A DNA stretch of 64,000 bases from Vibrio sp. qd031 (GCF_002100145.1 NZ_JXQD01000024.1:312094-376093); one strand, 5' to 3'; positions 34,519 through 45,121 are shown, counted from the stretch's first letter. Notes: generated by a model from the sequence alone, not told the origin. Made by a program: numbers and translations.

Positions 34519-36360
34519 TTAAGCCGTCATGGCGAGAACTCTGTATCCTTTCGCTGGTAGGTCAATCTCAATCTGACCTTGTGCTGCTAGCGCCTCACCA
34601 TCGTCTAACAACGATGTAAACTTCGCTTCTTCAATACCCAGTTTCCACGCAGGGATCGATACGGCTTGAGCTTGCTCAGCTAAATTGAGTGCAACAATGA
34701 CGATCTCGCCCTTAAGCTCACGCGAATAGATGAGCTGCTGGCCTTGAACAACCAAGAATTGAATATCACCTTGACGCAGCGCCGCGTGACTTTGACGCAT
34801 GGCTATTAAGGATTGGTAAAAGTCTAGCCAAGGGTTACCGTCAACATTATGCCAAGGAAACGGTCGACGGTTGTCTGGGTCATTTTGCCCGACCATGCCA
34901 ACCTCTGTACCGTAGTAAAGGCAAGGCGTGCCAACATAAGTCATCAAGAACACGCTAGCCAGTTTTTGTTGCGCCTCGTCCTCGTTCACCATGGTGAGAA
35001 AACGTGCCGTATCATGAGAATCAAGTTGATTAAGTTGCGTTAACTGGTTTGCCCATGGCAGTTTGCCTTTAGCTTCCGTCAACCAGTCTACAAAGTCTTG
35101 AGTAGACAACTGAATTGGCGCATACGCAATATCCTTGTGCGCGAAGTAGGCACGTACTGGATGCGCAAAGCCATAATAGTTCATCGCGCCGTCTTCTTGA
35201 CCCCCTTGCAACCATTGCGAGGCCTCAAAAAAGTGTTCACCAAGTACAAATGCATTGGCGTTCTCTTCTTTGGTTACCCGGCGAAACTCCTTCACATAGT
35301 GCGCGTTATTTTTGGCGCCCTTACCTTCGCCCACCATATGCACAACATCCAAGCGCCAGCCATCAATATTGTACGGTGGGCGTAGCCAGTATCTCATCAC
35401 AGCGTCATCTCCATCGTAAATGGCATCACGTACACCTTGATGCTCAAAGTTGAGCACAGGCAGGCTCGCAACGCCCTTCCATCCCTGATAACGCTGGCTG
35501 TCCTCTTCAAACAAATAGTAATCTCGATAAGGCGAGTTCGGCGACTGATACGCCCCGTTACCAAAACGGCCGCTCATATCAAACCATGGGTGCTCCACCG
35601 AGGTGTGATTAAATACCGCGTCGAGTACCACTTTCATTCCGCGCTGATGAATATCGCTGGTGAGATCGGCGAGTTGTTGATTGGTGCCCAAATGGGGATC
35701 GACACTGTAGTAATCCATCGTGTCGTATTTATGATTGGTTTGAGAACTAAAAATCGGGTTCATATACACCGCGGTAATACCCAATGCCTGCAAATAATCG
35801 AGCTTTTGAGCAACACCTTGTAAGTCTCCGTTATAAAACTCAACCGACATCCCTGCCCCTGTGGCAACCGCTGCTTGATCCCAACTTTTTACTGTCACAG
35901 GAACAGTGCCGTGCTTAATTGCGTACTCCCCGTCGGTCACTCCAATCGTTGGATCACCATTACAAAATCGGTCCGGAAATACTTGATAAAACACCTGATC
36001 ACTCACCCAATCAACAGGCTGATTGTCCGCGTTATATTTAAAATGCAGCTCTCGTGGTGGCATGCGAGATTTAATTCCTTGTGCATCCAACCACCACTGC
36101 TGAGTATCACTGATCGCTTTGAAGACGTAATGAGTCACGTCACGATCACCATTGAGAGGAATTTCTGCGCTCCATTGCGCAAGTCGCCCTTTGTCTTCGC
36201 CGCGCGTCATCTCAATCAAATACTCTTCATTATCCGGCTCAATACGAACATAAACCGTTAAAAGCTCATCGATTTTGGTTTGCAGTACAAGTCTAAGGGT
36301 TGAGGTGGTAGCAGTGACACCGTCGCACGTTGAAGCATGATGTAAAAAGGGAGCAGTCAT
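34519..36360 (-). CDS. malZ: GH13 maltodextrin glucosidase/neopullulanase-type alpha-glycosidase
   Basis: A 613-residue alpha-amylase-family enzyme. An N-terminal beta domain (about 1-115) precedes the barrel, as in MalZ and neopullulanase. The four GH13 regions are visible: VVLDAVFNH (I), GWRLDVVHMVG with the nucleophile Asp (II), VLGEHFFEA with the acid/base Glu (III) and QLDSHDTARF (IV). No signal peptide is present, so it acts in the cytoplasm on maltodextrins. The ATG at 36360 is preferred over an upstream TTG (36369). No mal transport genes adjoin; MalZ is the best family match, neopullulanase or cyclomaltodextrinase the alternative. Confidence 0.82.
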   Translation of the reverse strand: MTAPFLHHASTCDGVTATTSTLRLVLQTKIDELLTVYVRIEPDNEEYLIEMTRGEDKGRLAQWSAEIPLNGDRDVTHYVFKAISDTQQWWLDAQGIKSRMPPRELHFKYNADNQPVDWVSDQVFYQVFPDRFCNGDPTIGVTDGEYAIKHGTVPVTVKSWDQAAVATGAGMSVEFYNGDLQGVAQKLDYLQALGITAVYMNPIFSSQTNHKYDTMDYYSVDPHLGTNQQLADLTSDIHQRGMKVVLDAVFNHTSVEHPWFDMSGRFGNGAYQSPNSPYRDYYLFEEDSQRYQGWKGVASLPVLNFEHQGVRDAIYDGDDAVMRYWLRPPYNIDGWRLDVVHMVGEGKGAKNNAHYVKEFRRVTKEENANAFVLGEHFFEASQWLQGGQEDGAMNYYGFAHPVRAYFAHKDIAYAPIQLSTQDFVDWLTEAKGKLPWANQLTQLNQLDSHDTARFLTMVNEDEAQQKLASVFLMTYVGTPCLYYGTEVGMVGQNDPDNRRPFPWHNVDGNPWLDFYQSLIAMRQSHAALRQGDIQFLVVQGQQLIYSRELKGEIVIVALNLAEQAQAVSIPAWKLGIEEAKFTSLLDDGEALAAQGQIEIDLPAKGYRVLAMTA

Positions 36361-36410
36361 GAAGCGCAATCTCGAAGTTTGTTTAGGCGGACATTGTAGA
36401 AAACCTTAGG

Positions 36411-36467
36411 CACAAAAAAAGCGCGATCCGAAATAGAGCAAGTAAACTCTAAACGTGATCACGCTTT
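36411..36467 (-). terminator. Terminator of the ABC importer operon
   Basis: On the minus strand AAAGCGTGATC pairs with GATCGCGCTTT (36418-36428 and 36457-36467, one wobble), with an inner TAGAG/CTCTA helix, and continues into seven T residues. Confidence 0.8.
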
Positions 36468-36511
36468 GTAGGGACTGAGCGCTCAATAAAACGCTCATAC
36501 CCCGTTGTCGG

Positions 36512-37306
36512 TTAACTCAATAGTAAGCTATCGTCAGCGAGTTCTTCACCCCGTACCTTGGTAAACATCTCTAAAAGGTCACTGACTTGCATGTTACTTC
36601 GCTGCTCCCCTGCAACATCCAATACGATTTCACCTTGGTGCAGCATCACCGTACGATCGCCACACGCCAATGCATCTTTCATTGAGTGAGTCACCATCAT
36701 AGCGGTTAAGTTAAATTCCTTAATCACCGTTTTGGTCAAATCGATGACAAATGCAGCCATTCGGGGATCAAGCGCTGCAGTATGTTCATCAAGTAGCAGT
36801 AATTTGCTGTCCGACAACGTCGCCATCACCAAGCTAACCGCTTGCCGTTGACCACCTGAAAGTAGGCCAATGTTGTCACCCAATCGATCTTCTAGACCCA
36901 AGCCTAAAATACTAATACGGTCTTGAAACAATCGGCGACGTTTACTGGACAAGGCTAAACCCCAGCCCCGCTTTGAGCCGCGGCTAAACGCCAACGCCAT
37001 ATTTTCTTCAATAGTGAGATCAGCACAAGTCCCTGCTAATGGATCCTGAAACACTCGCGCACACAAACTGGCACGTTGATGAACATTATTACGTGTGACA
37101 TCTTGGCCGTCGATGACCACTTTACCAGCAATCATCGGTGTTTCACCGGTCACGGCGCCAAGCAGCGTAGATTTACCCGCACCGTTAGAGCCAATAACGG
37201 TCAAAAACTGATCTTTTGGCACCTCCAAATCAATGCCTCGTAATGCCCTGTTCTCTAGGATAGTGCCCGGATTAAAAGTGACTTGAATATCGTCTAACTG
37301 GATCAT
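36512..37306 (-). CDS. ABC importer ATP-binding subunit (TrpZ-like)
   Basis: A 264-residue ABC ATPase with Walker A GSNGAGKST (about residues 38-46), signature LLSGGQRQAVSLVMA (about 145-159), Walker B LLLLDEHTAALDP and an H-loop MMVTHSMKDAL. Such ATPases pair with the compact permease encoded next to it and an ABC_sub_bind receptor. Its ATG overlaps the stop of the permease gene by 4 bp, and it is the third gene of the SBP-permease-ATPase operon ending in the terminator at 36411-36467. Confidence 0.88.
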   Translation of the reverse strand: MIQLDDIQVTFNPGTILENRALRGIDLEVPKDQFLTVIGSNGAGKSTLLGAVTGETPMIAGKVVIDGQDVTRNNVHQRASLCARVFQDPLAGTCADLTIEENMALAFSRGSKRGWGLALSSKRRRLFQDRISILGLGLEDRLGDNIGLLSGGQRQAVSLVMATLSDSKLLLLDEHTAALDPRMAAFVIDLTKTVIKEFNLTAMMVTHSMKDALACGDRTVMLHQGEIVLDVAGEQRSNMQVSDLLEMFTKVRGEELADDSLLLS

Positions 37307-38220
37307 ACAGACTCCTTAGCGGCTTTCGCTTCCGCCATACGTCTTTTCGCTTTCATACGGCTTTTTAATTTAGGAGCTATTAAGGCCAAAGCAACTAACA
37401 GAGCAGTCACCAAGTTAAGGTCTGATGCTTGCAGACCAAACATCCCATTACTCAGCGCAAAAGCAACGGCTAGACGGTACAGCACCGAACCAAGAACAAC
37501 CGCAATTACTGCAACCCATATTTTTGTGCTAGACAAAATAGTTTGACCCAATATTACCGCGGCAAGGCCAACCACGATAGTCCCCACACCTGAGGTAACA
37601 TCGGCAAAACTGTTCGCTTGAGCAAACAACGCTCCTGCAAAGCCCACAAAGCCGTTAGAGAGAACTAAACCGAAGTAAGTATGAAAAGAAACGCTGACGC
37701 CTTGCGCTTTCACCATACGCTGGTTCACACCAGTGGCGCGCAGCGCTAGCCCAAAGTCACTATTGAGTAAGCGTACAACAAACCACATCGAAGCAAGTAC
37801 AAGTACCGCAATCACTAGCGGGCGAATGTACATCGGGTTACCAAAGGCTTCGAACGGGGTGAGCAATGTGTCTTGGCCCAGCAACGCAACGTTTGGTCGG
37901 CCCATGATACGAATATTAATAGAAAAAGCGGCAATCATAGTGAGAATGGATGCGAGCAAGTGTAATATACCGCATCGAACCGCTAAAAATGCGGTGACCC
38001 ATCCACTTAATCCAGCGGCGACAATGGCCATTGCCGTCGCAACCCAAGGGTCGATTCCTCCCACAATCGCGGTCGCCGCTACTGCAGCTCCCATAGGGAA
38101 ACTACCGTCCACAGTAAGATCGGGAAAGTCCAGCACCTTAAACGTTAAAAACACGCCTAACGCAACCAGACCAAAAATGAGCCCTAATTCCAAGGCTCCA
38201 AAAAAGGCAAAAGCAGACAT
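37303..38220 (-). CDS. ABC importer permease (branched-chain/TrpY-type)
   Basis: A 305-residue inner-membrane protein with about nine hydrophobic helices, of the BPD_transp_2 (LivH/TrpY-like) type. Landmarks are VLDFPDLTVDGSFPMGAAVAA in the second helix region (about residues 29-49), LLHLLASILTMIAAFSINIR-like helix 4 and the coupling segment LALRATGVNQRMVKAQGVSV (about 175-194), where the ATPase docks. The C-terminus is basic (KSRMKAKRRMAEAKAAK), cytoplasmic. A stable hairpin lies between the receptor gene and this one. Confidence 0.88.
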   Translation of the reverse strand: MSAFAFFGALELGLIFGLVALGVFLTFKVLDFPDLTVDGSFPMGAAVAATAIVGGIDPWVATAMAIVAAGLSGWVTAFLAVRCGILHLLASILTMIAAFSINIRIMGRPNVALLGQDTLLTPFEAFGNPMYIRPLVIAVLVLASMWFVVRLLNSDFGLALRATGVNQRMVKAQGVSVSFHTYFGLVLSNGFVGFAGALFAQANSFADVTSGVGTIVVGLAAVILGQTILSSTKIWVAVIAVVLGSVLYRLAVAFALSNGMFGLQASDLNLVTALLVALALIAPKLKSRMKAKRRMAEAKAAKESV

Positions 38221-38244
38221 TACAACTCCCTCTCTGCTGCTTTA

Positions 38245-38264
38245 GGGCTGGTTAATACCAGCCC
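38245..38264 (-). repeat. Intercistronic hairpin between receptor and permease genes
   Basis: GGGCTGGT and ACCAGCCC form a perfect 8-bp stem with a 4-base loop in the 67-bp gap. It has no T run; a hairpin here commonly stabilises the receptor mRNA so that more receptor than permease is made. Confidence 0.55.
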
Positions 38265-38287
38265 TTTAATGGTGCTAGTGTTCAACG

Positions 38288-39253
38288 TTATTTTACGCTA
38301 GTTGCTCTATCCATCACTGATTTAGGGATCTCAATACCTAGCGCTTTCGCCGCTGTCGCATTAACCACTAAATCAGAACCTTGAGCAACGCGCACATCCA
38401 AGTCACCCGGAGCTTGGCCATCGAGTATAGCGGCAACGTAGTCTGCAGTTTGTACGCCCACTTGGTAGTAATCAAAACCTAGGCTCGCAATAGCACCAGA
38501 ATTCACATACGAGTTCTCGCCGCCAAATACTGGCGTTTTCGCTTGATTAGCTGCCACAATCATGCCTTCAATAGCGCTTGCCACGGTGTTGTCGGTTGGC
38601 GCGTAAATCACGTCAGATTTTGCGGCAATCGCCAGCGTGGCTGCTTGCACATCGGCAGTTTTTAGCGCGGTCGCTTCTACTACTTCTAAACCCGCTGCTT
38701 GAGCACTGGTTTTAAGAAGTTCAACCAAAGAGACTGCGTTTGCTTCACCTGGGTTATACACTACACCGATAGAGCTCACTTCTGGCATGATCTCTTTGAT
38801 CAGAGCCACGTGCTGCGCAACGGGCGACAAGTCAGATAAACCCGTTACATTAGATCCAGGATTTTTAAGTTGATTGACAAGTTTTGCACCAAGTGGATCG
38901 GTAACTGCGGTGAAGACCACGGGAATCGTTTTGGTCGCAGAAACGAGAGCTTGCGCGGTTGGCGTTGCAATACCGACAAGTACATCTGGGTTTTCGCCGA
39001 CAAATTGACGAGCGATTTGAACCGCAATAGCGGGGTTGCCTTGCGCCGTTTTATAATCAAAATCTAGATTTTCACCTTGCTTATAGCCATGTTTTTCAAG
39101 TCCGTCGATCAAACCTTGGCGTGTTGCATCGAGCGCAGGGTGTTCAACAATCTGCGAAACGGCTACTTTTGCCATGTCCGCCATAACACTGCCACTCGTA
39201 AGTAGCGCTGCGCCCGCGATGCACGCGGCAGCGATCAGTTTATTTGCTTTCAT
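38288..39253 (-). CDS. ABC importer substrate-binding protein (ABC_sub_bind, TrpX-like)
   Basis: A 321-residue periplasmic receptor, starting at the ATG giving MKANKLIAAACIAGAALL (39253), which has a strong AAGGAGT site 5-6 bases upstream; an ATG at 39274 is less likely. Signal peptide cleaved about VMADM. Two-lobe type I fold of the ABC_sub_bind (PF04392) type: AVSQIVEHPALDATRQGL (about 27-44), VGIATPTAQALVSATKTIPV, FTAVTDPLGAKLV and GVVYNPGEANAV. Some homologues bind tryptophan or tyrosine; no ligand can be assigned here. First gene of the receptor-permease-ATPase operon. Confidence 0.88.
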   Translation of the reverse strand: MKANKLIAAACIAGAALLTSGSVMADMAKVAVSQIVEHPALDATRQGLIDGLEKHGYKQGENLDFDYKTAQGNPAIAVQIARQFVGENPDVLVGIATPTAQALVSATKTIPVVFTAVTDPLGAKLVNQLKNPGSNVTGLSDLSPVAQHVALIKEIMPEVSSIGVVYNPGEANAVSLVELLKTSAQAAGLEVVEATALKTADVQAATLAIAAKSDVIYAPTDNTVASAIEGMIVAANQAKTPVFGGENSYVNSGAIASLGFDYYQVGVQTADYVAAILDGQAPGDLDVRVAQGSDLVVNATAAKALGIEIPKSVMDRATSVK

Positions 39254-39542
39254 CTTCACTCCTTGATTCAGCATATTAATTGCAATGTTGTGTGTGCGTA
39301 TTGCACTTTTAGGTCGTTCGACTGCTCATTTGGCAGCGAATCGTTGTTTTCTTCACCATTATTAACACCTTAGACGAAGAAAGAAAAGCCAAAGGGCAAC
39401 ATTATCGCAACATACGGAGCATCACACTGCTATTTTGTCGATGTGGCGTTAAGATGTTTATGGAATTTCAAACCTTCAACATCGCCGTATCAAACGTCGC
39501 CGCCAAACGGGTTAAACAAGCACAAATACTTAGTCGTGCTTG

Positions 39543-39574
39543 CAAAAAAAAACTCCACCGCATGGGTGGAGTTT
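39543..39574 (-). terminator. Terminator of yfbV
   Basis: AAACTCCACC (minus strand; 39565-39574) pairs with GGTGGAGTTT (39550-39559) in a 10-bp stem, followed by a long T run. A further inverted pair CAAGCAC/GTGCTTG lies at 39517-39542. The rest of the 322-bp gap 39275-39596 shows nothing I can name. Confidence 0.9.
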
Positions 39575-39596
39575 ACAATGAATCACTACGATTGAA

Positions 39597-40049
39597 TTAG
39601 AACCAGCGCTCGAGTGAAGAGCGGTCGAGCTGCTTGAATGCTCGATTGAGTATTTGGGCTAACTCTTTATAACGAGGTTTACTCTTTGCTGGCTCCAACG
39701 CGACGCCTGTCTCGGCAATTTTGGCATGCAACTCTCGATACCATCCTGCCAATGCTGGAGGCAGCACACTGTGAGAGCGATGACCTAACCACCACATCCC
39801 TTGCAACGGCAAACTCATCGCAAACAACGCCACCACTATCGCTTGTGGCAAAGCGTGAGAATTTTGAAACGCCATCTGCGTCAAAACACTGATCGCAGCC
39901 ACTGCAGGCATCACCTTAACAGCGAACTTAGTGGCTTTAATAATGCGCTGCTCTGGAAACAGTGGGCTCAGCTCTTTTCGCATTGGCCAAGTATCCATAT
40001 ATTTTTGCCCATCTTTTAAGCAATGGAACAATCCGGCTTGTTGACTCAT
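39597..40049 (-). CDS. yfbV: UPF0208 membrane protein YfbV
   Basis: A 150-residue inner-membrane protein beginning [18 protein letters not shown] and ending in SLERWF. Two hydrophobic helices (about 45-62 and 70-90, [16 protein letters not shown] and [19 protein letters not shown]) are flanked by polar regions. In enterobacteria the family member YfbV is linked to Ter macrodomain insulation and lies divergent from ackA, exactly as here, which supports the name. Mechanism is not evident from sequence. Confidence 0.92.
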   Translation of the reverse strand: MSQQAGLFHCLKDGQKYMDTWPMRKELSPLFPEQRIIKATKFAVKVMPAVAAISVLTQMAFQNSHALPQAIVVALFAMSLPLQGMWWLGHRSHSVLPPALAGWYRELHAKIAETGVALEPAKSKPRYKELAQILNRAFKQLDRSSLERWF

Positions 40050-40284
40050 GGATGCCTCACTAAAAAAATTTTAAAAACTAAAATAAACACGTAAAAAATT
40101 GACCAAAGTTAACAAAGCTTCAATTAATTTTGTTATATTTACACTCTGCCAGTACGTCAGGCCGATCATTTTCATTACGCTTACCTACACTTTAGGCGCA
40201 ATTGAACCCTGATTGCAAGGATCGAACGTGTCGTCATGTAATCAACGTACGCGCTCACAAACGGAAGTGATCAATTTTTATACG

Positions 40285-40322
40285 AGAATAGTGTGATTTT
40301 TAATGGATCGACTATTCTTTTG
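40285..40322 (+). promoter_or_regulatory. Hairpin with short T run in the ackA leader
   Basis: AGAATAGT (40285-40292) and ACTATTCT (40311-40318) are perfect inverted copies with an 18-base loop, followed by TTTG about 50 bases before the ackA ATG. It may attenuate the ackA-pta transcript. The 322-bp gap also has an A/T-rich promoter-like stretch near 40090-40140 (TTAACA, then TTATAT 18 bases on). Confidence 0.4.
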
Positions 40323-40371
40323 ATTATTTAATCCTACTGATGAAAATCAGCCATTAATAGGTATGCACTAA

Positions 40372-41568
40372 ATGTCAAAGCTAGTCTTAGTTTTAAACTG
40401 TGGTAGTTCTTCTCTTAAATTCGCAATCGTAGACGCGGACAACGGCAACGAGCACCTAACCGGTCTTGCTGAATGTCTTCACCTTCCAGAAGCTCGCATC
40501 AAGTGGAAACTTGATGGTAAACACGAAGCACAACTAGGTGAAGGTGCCGCACACGATGAAGCACTATCATTCATCGTTGAAACCATCCTAGCCTCTAAGC
40601 CAGAGCTTGCCGATCAACTTAAAGCGATTGGTCACCGTGTTGTACACGGTGGAGAGAAATTCACTAGTTCTGTTCTTATCGATGACGAAGTCGTACGTGG
40701 TATCGAAGATTGTGCAACTCTCGCCCCTCTTCATAACCCTGCGGCAATCATCGGCATTAAAGCGGCTCAAAAAGCATTCCCAAGTTTGCCAATGTCTGCA
40801 GTATTCGATACCGCATTCCACCAAACTATGCCACAAGAAGCGTACCTATACGCGCTTCCGTACAACCTTTACAAAGAGCACGGTATCCGCCGCTACGGTA
40901 TGCACGGTACATCTCACCTATTTATCGCTCGTGAAGTTGCAGAGCAACTTGGCAAGCCTGCGGACCAAGTTAACATCATTAACTGTCACCTTGGTAACGG
41001 CGCATCGGTATGTGCCATCAAGAACGGCCAGTCGGTTGACACCTCAATGGGTCTAACACCTCTAGAAGGTCTTGTTATGGGTACTCGTTGTGGTGACATC
41101 GACCCTGCAATCATCTTCCACCTGCACGACGCACTGGGTTACTCTGTTGAGCAAATCAACACCATGCTAACAAAAGAGTCTGGCCTACAAGGTCTCACTG
41201 AAGTGACGTCTGATTGTCGTTTTGTTGAAGACAACTACGGCGACAAAGAAGAAGCGACTCGCGCGATGGACGTATTCTGCCACCGCCTAGCGAAATACGT
41301 AGCAGGTTACACAGCGACTCTAGACGGCCGTCTAGACGCTATCGTATTCACTGGTGGTATCGGTGAAAACTCTGCTCCAATCCGTGAAATGGTTCTTAAC
41401 CGTCTAGGTGTATTTGGCATCGAAGTCGATGGCGAAGCAAACCTTAAAGCACGCTTTGGTGGAGAAGGTAAAATCACTTCGTCTGACAGCCGCATCCCAG
41501 CGTTGGTAATTTCAACCAACGAAGAGTTGGTGATTGCTGAAGACACTGCGCGTCTCGCAAGCCTGTAA
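40372..41568 (+). CDS. ackA: Acetate kinase
   Basis: Makes ATP and acetate from acetyl phosphate and ADP. The 398-residue product carries the N-terminal phosphate motif [12 protein letters not shown] (residues 6-17), the [11 protein letters not shown] signature (about 86-96), [14 protein letters not shown] (about 206-219) and [13 protein letters not shown]. Codon use is strongly biased, as for highly expressed genes. It precedes pta with a hairpin in the 105-bp gap. Confidence 0.97.
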   Translation: MSKLVLVLNCGSSSLKFAIVDADNGNEHLTGLAECLHLPEARIKWKLDGKHEAQLGEGAAHDEALSFIVETILASKPELADQLKAIGHRVVHGGEKFTSSVLIDDEVVRGIEDCATLAPLHNPAAIIGIKAAQKAFPSLPMSAVFDTAFHQTMPQEAYLYALPYNLYKEHGIRRYGMHGTSHLFIAREVAEQLGKPADQVNIINCHLGNGASVCAIKNGQSVDTSMGLTPLEGLVMGTRCGDIDPAIIFHLHDALGYSVEQINTMLTKESGLQGLTEVTSDCRFVEDNYGDKEEATRAMDVFCHRLAKYVAGYTATLDGRLDAIVFTGGIGENSAPIREMVLNRLGVFGIEVDGEANLKARFGGEGKITSSDSRIPALVISTNEELVIAEDTARLASL

Positions 41569-41578
41569 TACTGTATTA

Positions 41579-41605
41579 GGCTGACCATCGGTCAGCCTTT
41601 TTTTT
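41579..41605 (+). terminator. Terminator between ackA and pta
   Basis: GGCTGACC (41579-41586) and GGTCAGCC (41590-41597) form a perfect 8-bp stem with a 3-base loop followed by eight T residues. It would reduce read-through from ackA into pta, or pta may have its own promoter in the remaining 65 bp. Confidence 0.9.
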
Positions 41606-41673
41606 GATTCAGCGCCATGCGCCCCTCGTATGCGTGTTGACGATCTAATTATAAAGACAGAGGTTCTTAACGA

Positions 41674-43818
41674 ATGTCCCGTACAATCATGCTTATCCCT
41701 ATTAGTGCTGGTGTTGGTCTAACTAGCGTTAGTTTGGGTGTGCTCCGTGCCATGGAGCGTAAAGGTGTTAACGTTTCTTTCTTCAAGCCAATCGCACAGC
41801 CACGTTCTGGCAGCGACCAGCCTGATCTAAGCACTACTATTCTGAAGAACAGCAGCGACATCACAGTGGCAGAGCCAATGAAGATGAGCGAAGCTGAGTC
41901 ACTGATCAGCTCTGAGAAAACCGATGTATTGCTAGAAAGCATCGTAGAAAACTACTCTCGAGTGAGCAAAAACTCTGAAGTGACTCTTATTGAAGGTTTG
42001 GTTCCGACACGCAAGCACCCATTTGCGAACCAGGTAAACCGCGAAGTGGCTCAAACTCTAGGCGCAGAGATCGTCTTTGTTGCGACGCCAGGCACCGACA
42101 ATCCGTCACAGCTTAAAGAGCGCATCGAAATTGCGTGCTCAAACTACAGTGGCACAAAGAACAAAAACATCAGTGGCGTAATCATCAACAAACTGAATGC
42201 ACCCGTTGATGATGATGGTCGTACTCGCCCTGATCTTTCTGAAGTATTTGACGATGGCGCAGCAGCGCAGCAAGCTAACCTTGAAGTAATGCAAATCTTC
42301 AACTCTAGCCCAATCCGCGTTCTAGGTTGTGTGCCTTGGAGCATCGAGCTTATTGCGACTCGTGCTATCGATATGGCGAAACACCTTAACGCAGAAGTGA
42401 TCAACGAAGGTGAAATCCACACTCGTCGTATCAAGAGCATCACTTTCTGTGCGCGTTCTGTGCCACACATGGTTGAGCACTTTAAACCTGGATCACTGCT
42501 GGTAACGTCGGCAGACCGTCCAGACGTCATCATCGCGGCAGCTCTGTCTGCAATGAACGGTGTTGAAATTGGTGCAATGCTGCTTACTGGCGGCTACGAT
42601 CTACCAAAAGAGATCCAAGACCTTTGCCAACGTGCATTCGACACAGGCCTACCTGTGATTAAAGCACAAGGTAACACTTGGCAAACATCACTTAACCTCC
42701 AGAGCTTCACTCTAGAAGTACCTGCAGACGATAAAGAGCGTATCGAATACATCAACGATCACGTTGCCAGCCACATCGATGGTCCGTGGATCGACTCTCT
42801 ATCTGAAGGTACTCAAGGTACTCGTCGTCTAAGCCCACCAGCATTCCGTTACCAGCTAACAGAGCTTGCTCGTAAAGCGGCTAAGCGCATTGTTCTTCCT
42901 GAAGGCGAAGAGCCGCGTACTGTTAAAGCAGCAGCAATCTGTGCTGAGCGCGGTATCGCGAACTGTGTCCTTCTGGGTAACCCAGATGAGATTCGCCGTG
43001 TTGCAGCACAGCAAGGTGTTGAACTAGGCGCAGGCGTTGAAATCATCGATTCGAACAAGGTACGTGAAAACTACGTTCCGCGTCTTGTTGAGCTTCGTGG
43101 TAAAAAAGGCATGACGGAAGTTGTTGCCCGTGAAAAACTTGAAGACTCAGTGTACCTAGGTACGATGATGCTTGAGAACAACGAAGTTGACGGTCTAGTA
43201 TCTGGTGCGGTTCACACCACAGCAAATACTATCGTACCTCCGTTCCAAATCATCAAAACAGCACCTAACACCTCAATCGTGTCGTCAATCTTCTTTATGC
43301 TTCTGCCTGATCAAGTATTGGTCTACGGTGACTGTGCGATCAACCCAGATCCAAACGCAGAGCAGCTTGCAGAAATCGCGATTCAATCAGCAGAATCTGC
43401 AGCGGCATTTGGTATCGACCCTCGCGTTGCAATGATTTCGTACTCTACCGGTGAATCAGGTAAAGGTGCAGACGTTGATAAAGTGCGTGAAGCAACTAAG
43501 ATCGCTCAACAGAAACGCCCTGATCTTGTGATTGATGGTCCGCTTCAATACGATGCGGCAATCATGGAAAACGTGGCAGCGTCTAAAGCGCCAAATTCTC
43601 CAGTCGCGGGTAAAGCGACCGTATTTGTATTCCCAGACCTAAATACAGGTAACACGACATACAAAGCGGTTCAACGTTCTGCAGACCTAGTCTCTATCGG
43701 TCCTATGCTGCAAGGCATGCGTAAGCCGGTGAACGATTTGTCACGTGGTGCATTGGTTGACGACATCGTCTACACCATCGCACTTACAGCGATTCAAGCG
43801 AGCCAAGCTGACGCCTAA
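41674..43818 (+). CDS. pta: Phosphate acetyltransferase (long, regulatory form)
   Basis: Converts acetyl-CoA and phosphate to acetyl phosphate. The 714-residue protein is the long form: an N-terminal nucleotide-binding-like domain (1-190) beginning [20 protein letters not shown] with a modified P-loop, a DRTGG domain (about 215-330), then the catalytic PTA_PTB domain from about residue 390 ([22 protein letters not shown], and [19 protein letters not shown]). The C-terminus is [18 protein letters not shown]. Highly biased codon use. It is followed by its own terminator. Confidence 0.97.
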   Translation: MSRTIMLIPISAGVGLTSVSLGVLRAMERKGVNVSFFKPIAQPRSGSDQPDLSTTILKNSSDITVAEPMKMSEAESLISSEKTDVLLESIVENYSRVSKNSEVTLIEGLVPTRKHPFANQVNREVAQTLGAEIVFVATPGTDNPSQLKERIEIACSNYSGTKNKNISGVIINKLNAPVDDDGRTRPDLSEVFDDGAAAQQANLEVMQIFNSSPIRVLGCVPWSIELIATRAIDMAKHLNAEVINEGEIHTRRIKSITFCARSVPHMVEHFKPGSLLVTSADRPDVIIAAALSAMNGVEIGAMLLTGGYDLPKEIQDLCQRAFDTGLPVIKAQGNTWQTSLNLQSFTLEVPADDKERIEYINDHVASHIDGPWIDSLSEGTQGTRRLSPPAFRYQLTELARKAAKRIVLPEGEEPRTVKAAAICAERGIANCVLLGNPDEIRRVAAQQGVELGAGVEIIDSNKVRENYVPRLVELRGKKGMTEVVAREKLEDSVYLGTMMLENNEVDGLVSGAVHTTANTIVPPFQIIKTAPNTSIVSSIFFMLLPDQVLVYGDCAINPDPNAEQLAEIAIQSAESAAAFGIDPRVAMISYSTGESGKGADVDKVREATKIAQQKRPDLVIDGPLQYDAAIMENVAASKAPNSPVAGKATVFVFPDLNTGNTTYKAVQRSADLVSIGPMLQGMRKPVNDLSRGALVDDIVYTIALTAIQASQADA

Positions 43819-43840
43819 TCGCCTCAGTAATTGATTGAAG

Positions 43841-43869
43841 CCCCAACTCGAAAGAGCTGGGGTTTTTTT
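43841..43869 (+). terminator. Intrinsic terminator of pta
   Basis: CCCCAACTC (43841-43849) pairs with GAGCTGGGG (43854-43862), one mismatch, through a GAAA loop, followed by seven T residues. Confidence 0.92.
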
Positions 43870-44398
43870 ATGTCCCAGTGTCACTAAGTCACTACCTTTG
43901 AAGGTGTGAAAAAGTGCGCTTTGCGACTGAGAGTGCTAATAGACTTAGTCGAGACATCACCAGACTTCCTGTTTATCATTGATGATTAAAGCCTTTTGGG
44001 TACCAATAGGCACACAACCAACACAATTGTGTCGCTACTGGATCGCATGTATGAAGCGACAATGATCGACTACCGATACTACTTTAAGGCTGGTATAGGC
44101 CAAAAATCGTGCAATAAAGGGGTATGGTATTCACAGACAGATGTTTTTCATCTGCTGCTGATCTTAAGGGTAGCCTACATCACAGAGGGCCTTTCTCTAC
44201 TTACTATTGACACCAACCTTTAATGGCTCATTTAGGGAAGTGTGTATTCCAGCCAATAACGTCGAAACAGGAAAAACCCGATCAATAACTCGGATATGCA
44301 TGAAACTATTAGCTTTTGTTGCATATGGAGTTTACCTGCCGTAGGGAATTTACTATGGTCAATAGATAAGCAATTTTGACTCGCATGGACTTGGCCGC
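43870..44398. other. 529-bp gap between pta and nfsA without a supported gene
   Basis: The gap contains one 75-codon frame starting with TTG at 43996 that has no ribosome site and no recognisable product. Two inverted repeats are seen: CAGATG/CATCTG with a T5 loop (44138-44154) and ATATGCA/TGCATAT (44294-44326). No promoter, RNA gene or mobile element could be named. Confidence 0.5.
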
Positions 44399-45121
44399 AT
44401 GAACCAAACACTCAGCACCATCTTGAATCACCGCTCAATCCGAAAATTTACCGACGAAGTCATCAAAGAGGCTCAGTTGTCGCAAATTATTAGCGCCGGA
44501 TTAGCGGCGTCCTCGTCGAGCCTTTTACAAGTGGTATCCATTATTCGTGTCAGTGATAAAAGCAAACGAGCCGCGCTGGCTCGCTATGCTGGTAACCAGG
44601 CCTACGTTGAACAAGCTGCTGAATTCTTAGTATTTTGTATCGACTACCAGCGCCATGCGACTATTAACCCAGACGTCCAAGCAGACTTTACCGAACTCAC
44701 TGTTATTGGCGCGGTTGACTGCGGAATTATGGCGCAAAATTGTCTCCTCGCTGCCGAGTCGATGGGATTAGGCGGGGTCTATATTGGCGGGCTACGTAAC
44801 AGTGCGCAACAAGTCGACGAACTGCTTAATCTACCCAGCAATACTGCCGTATTATTCGGACTCTGTTTGGGTCATCCCGATCAAGATCCAGACGTTAAGC
44901 CTCGCTTACCTTCTCACGTCATCGTACATCAAGACCAGTATGAGCCGCTTAATATGACTGATATCGACGCCTACGACAGTGCCATGCAGCACTATTATGC
45001 CACTCGTTCCAGCAATCAAAAACAGAGCAAATGGTCGACGCAAGTGACGGGTAAACTCGCGGGTGAGTCACGCCCTCATATATTGCCTTACTTAAACAGC
45101 AAAGGGCTGACAAAGCGCTAG
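44399..45121 (+). CDS. nfsA: NfsA-like oxygen-insensitive NADPH nitroreductase
   Basis: FMN enzyme that reduces nitroaromatics and quinones by two-electron transfer. The 240-residue protein starts MNQTLSTILNHRSIRKFTDE, with the FMN-phosphate Arg pair in HRSIRKF, then SSSLLQVVSIIRV, AMFL-type CGIMAQNCLLAAESMGLGGVYIGGLRN (split around residue 118-140) and FGLCLGHPDQDPDVKPRLP. These match the FRP/NfsA group rather than NfsB. It is followed by the HD-GYP gene after 119 bp. Confidence 0.88.
   Translation: MNQTLSTILNHRSIRKFTDEVIKEAQLSQIISAGLAASSSSLLQVVSIIRVSDKSKRAALARYAGNQAYVEQAAEFLVFCIDYQRHATINPDVQADFTELTVIGAVDCGIMAQNCLLAAESMGLGGVYIGGLRNSAQQVDELLNLPSNTAVLFGLCLGHPDQDPDVKPRLPSHVIVHQDQYEPLNMTDIDAYDSAMQHYYATRSSNQKQSKWSTQVTGKLAGESRPHILPYLNSKGLTKR

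Noticed and set aside
43996..44223. 75-codon frame between pta and nfsA
   Set aside because: TTG start without a ribosome site, no recognisable motif; I treat the gap as non-coding.
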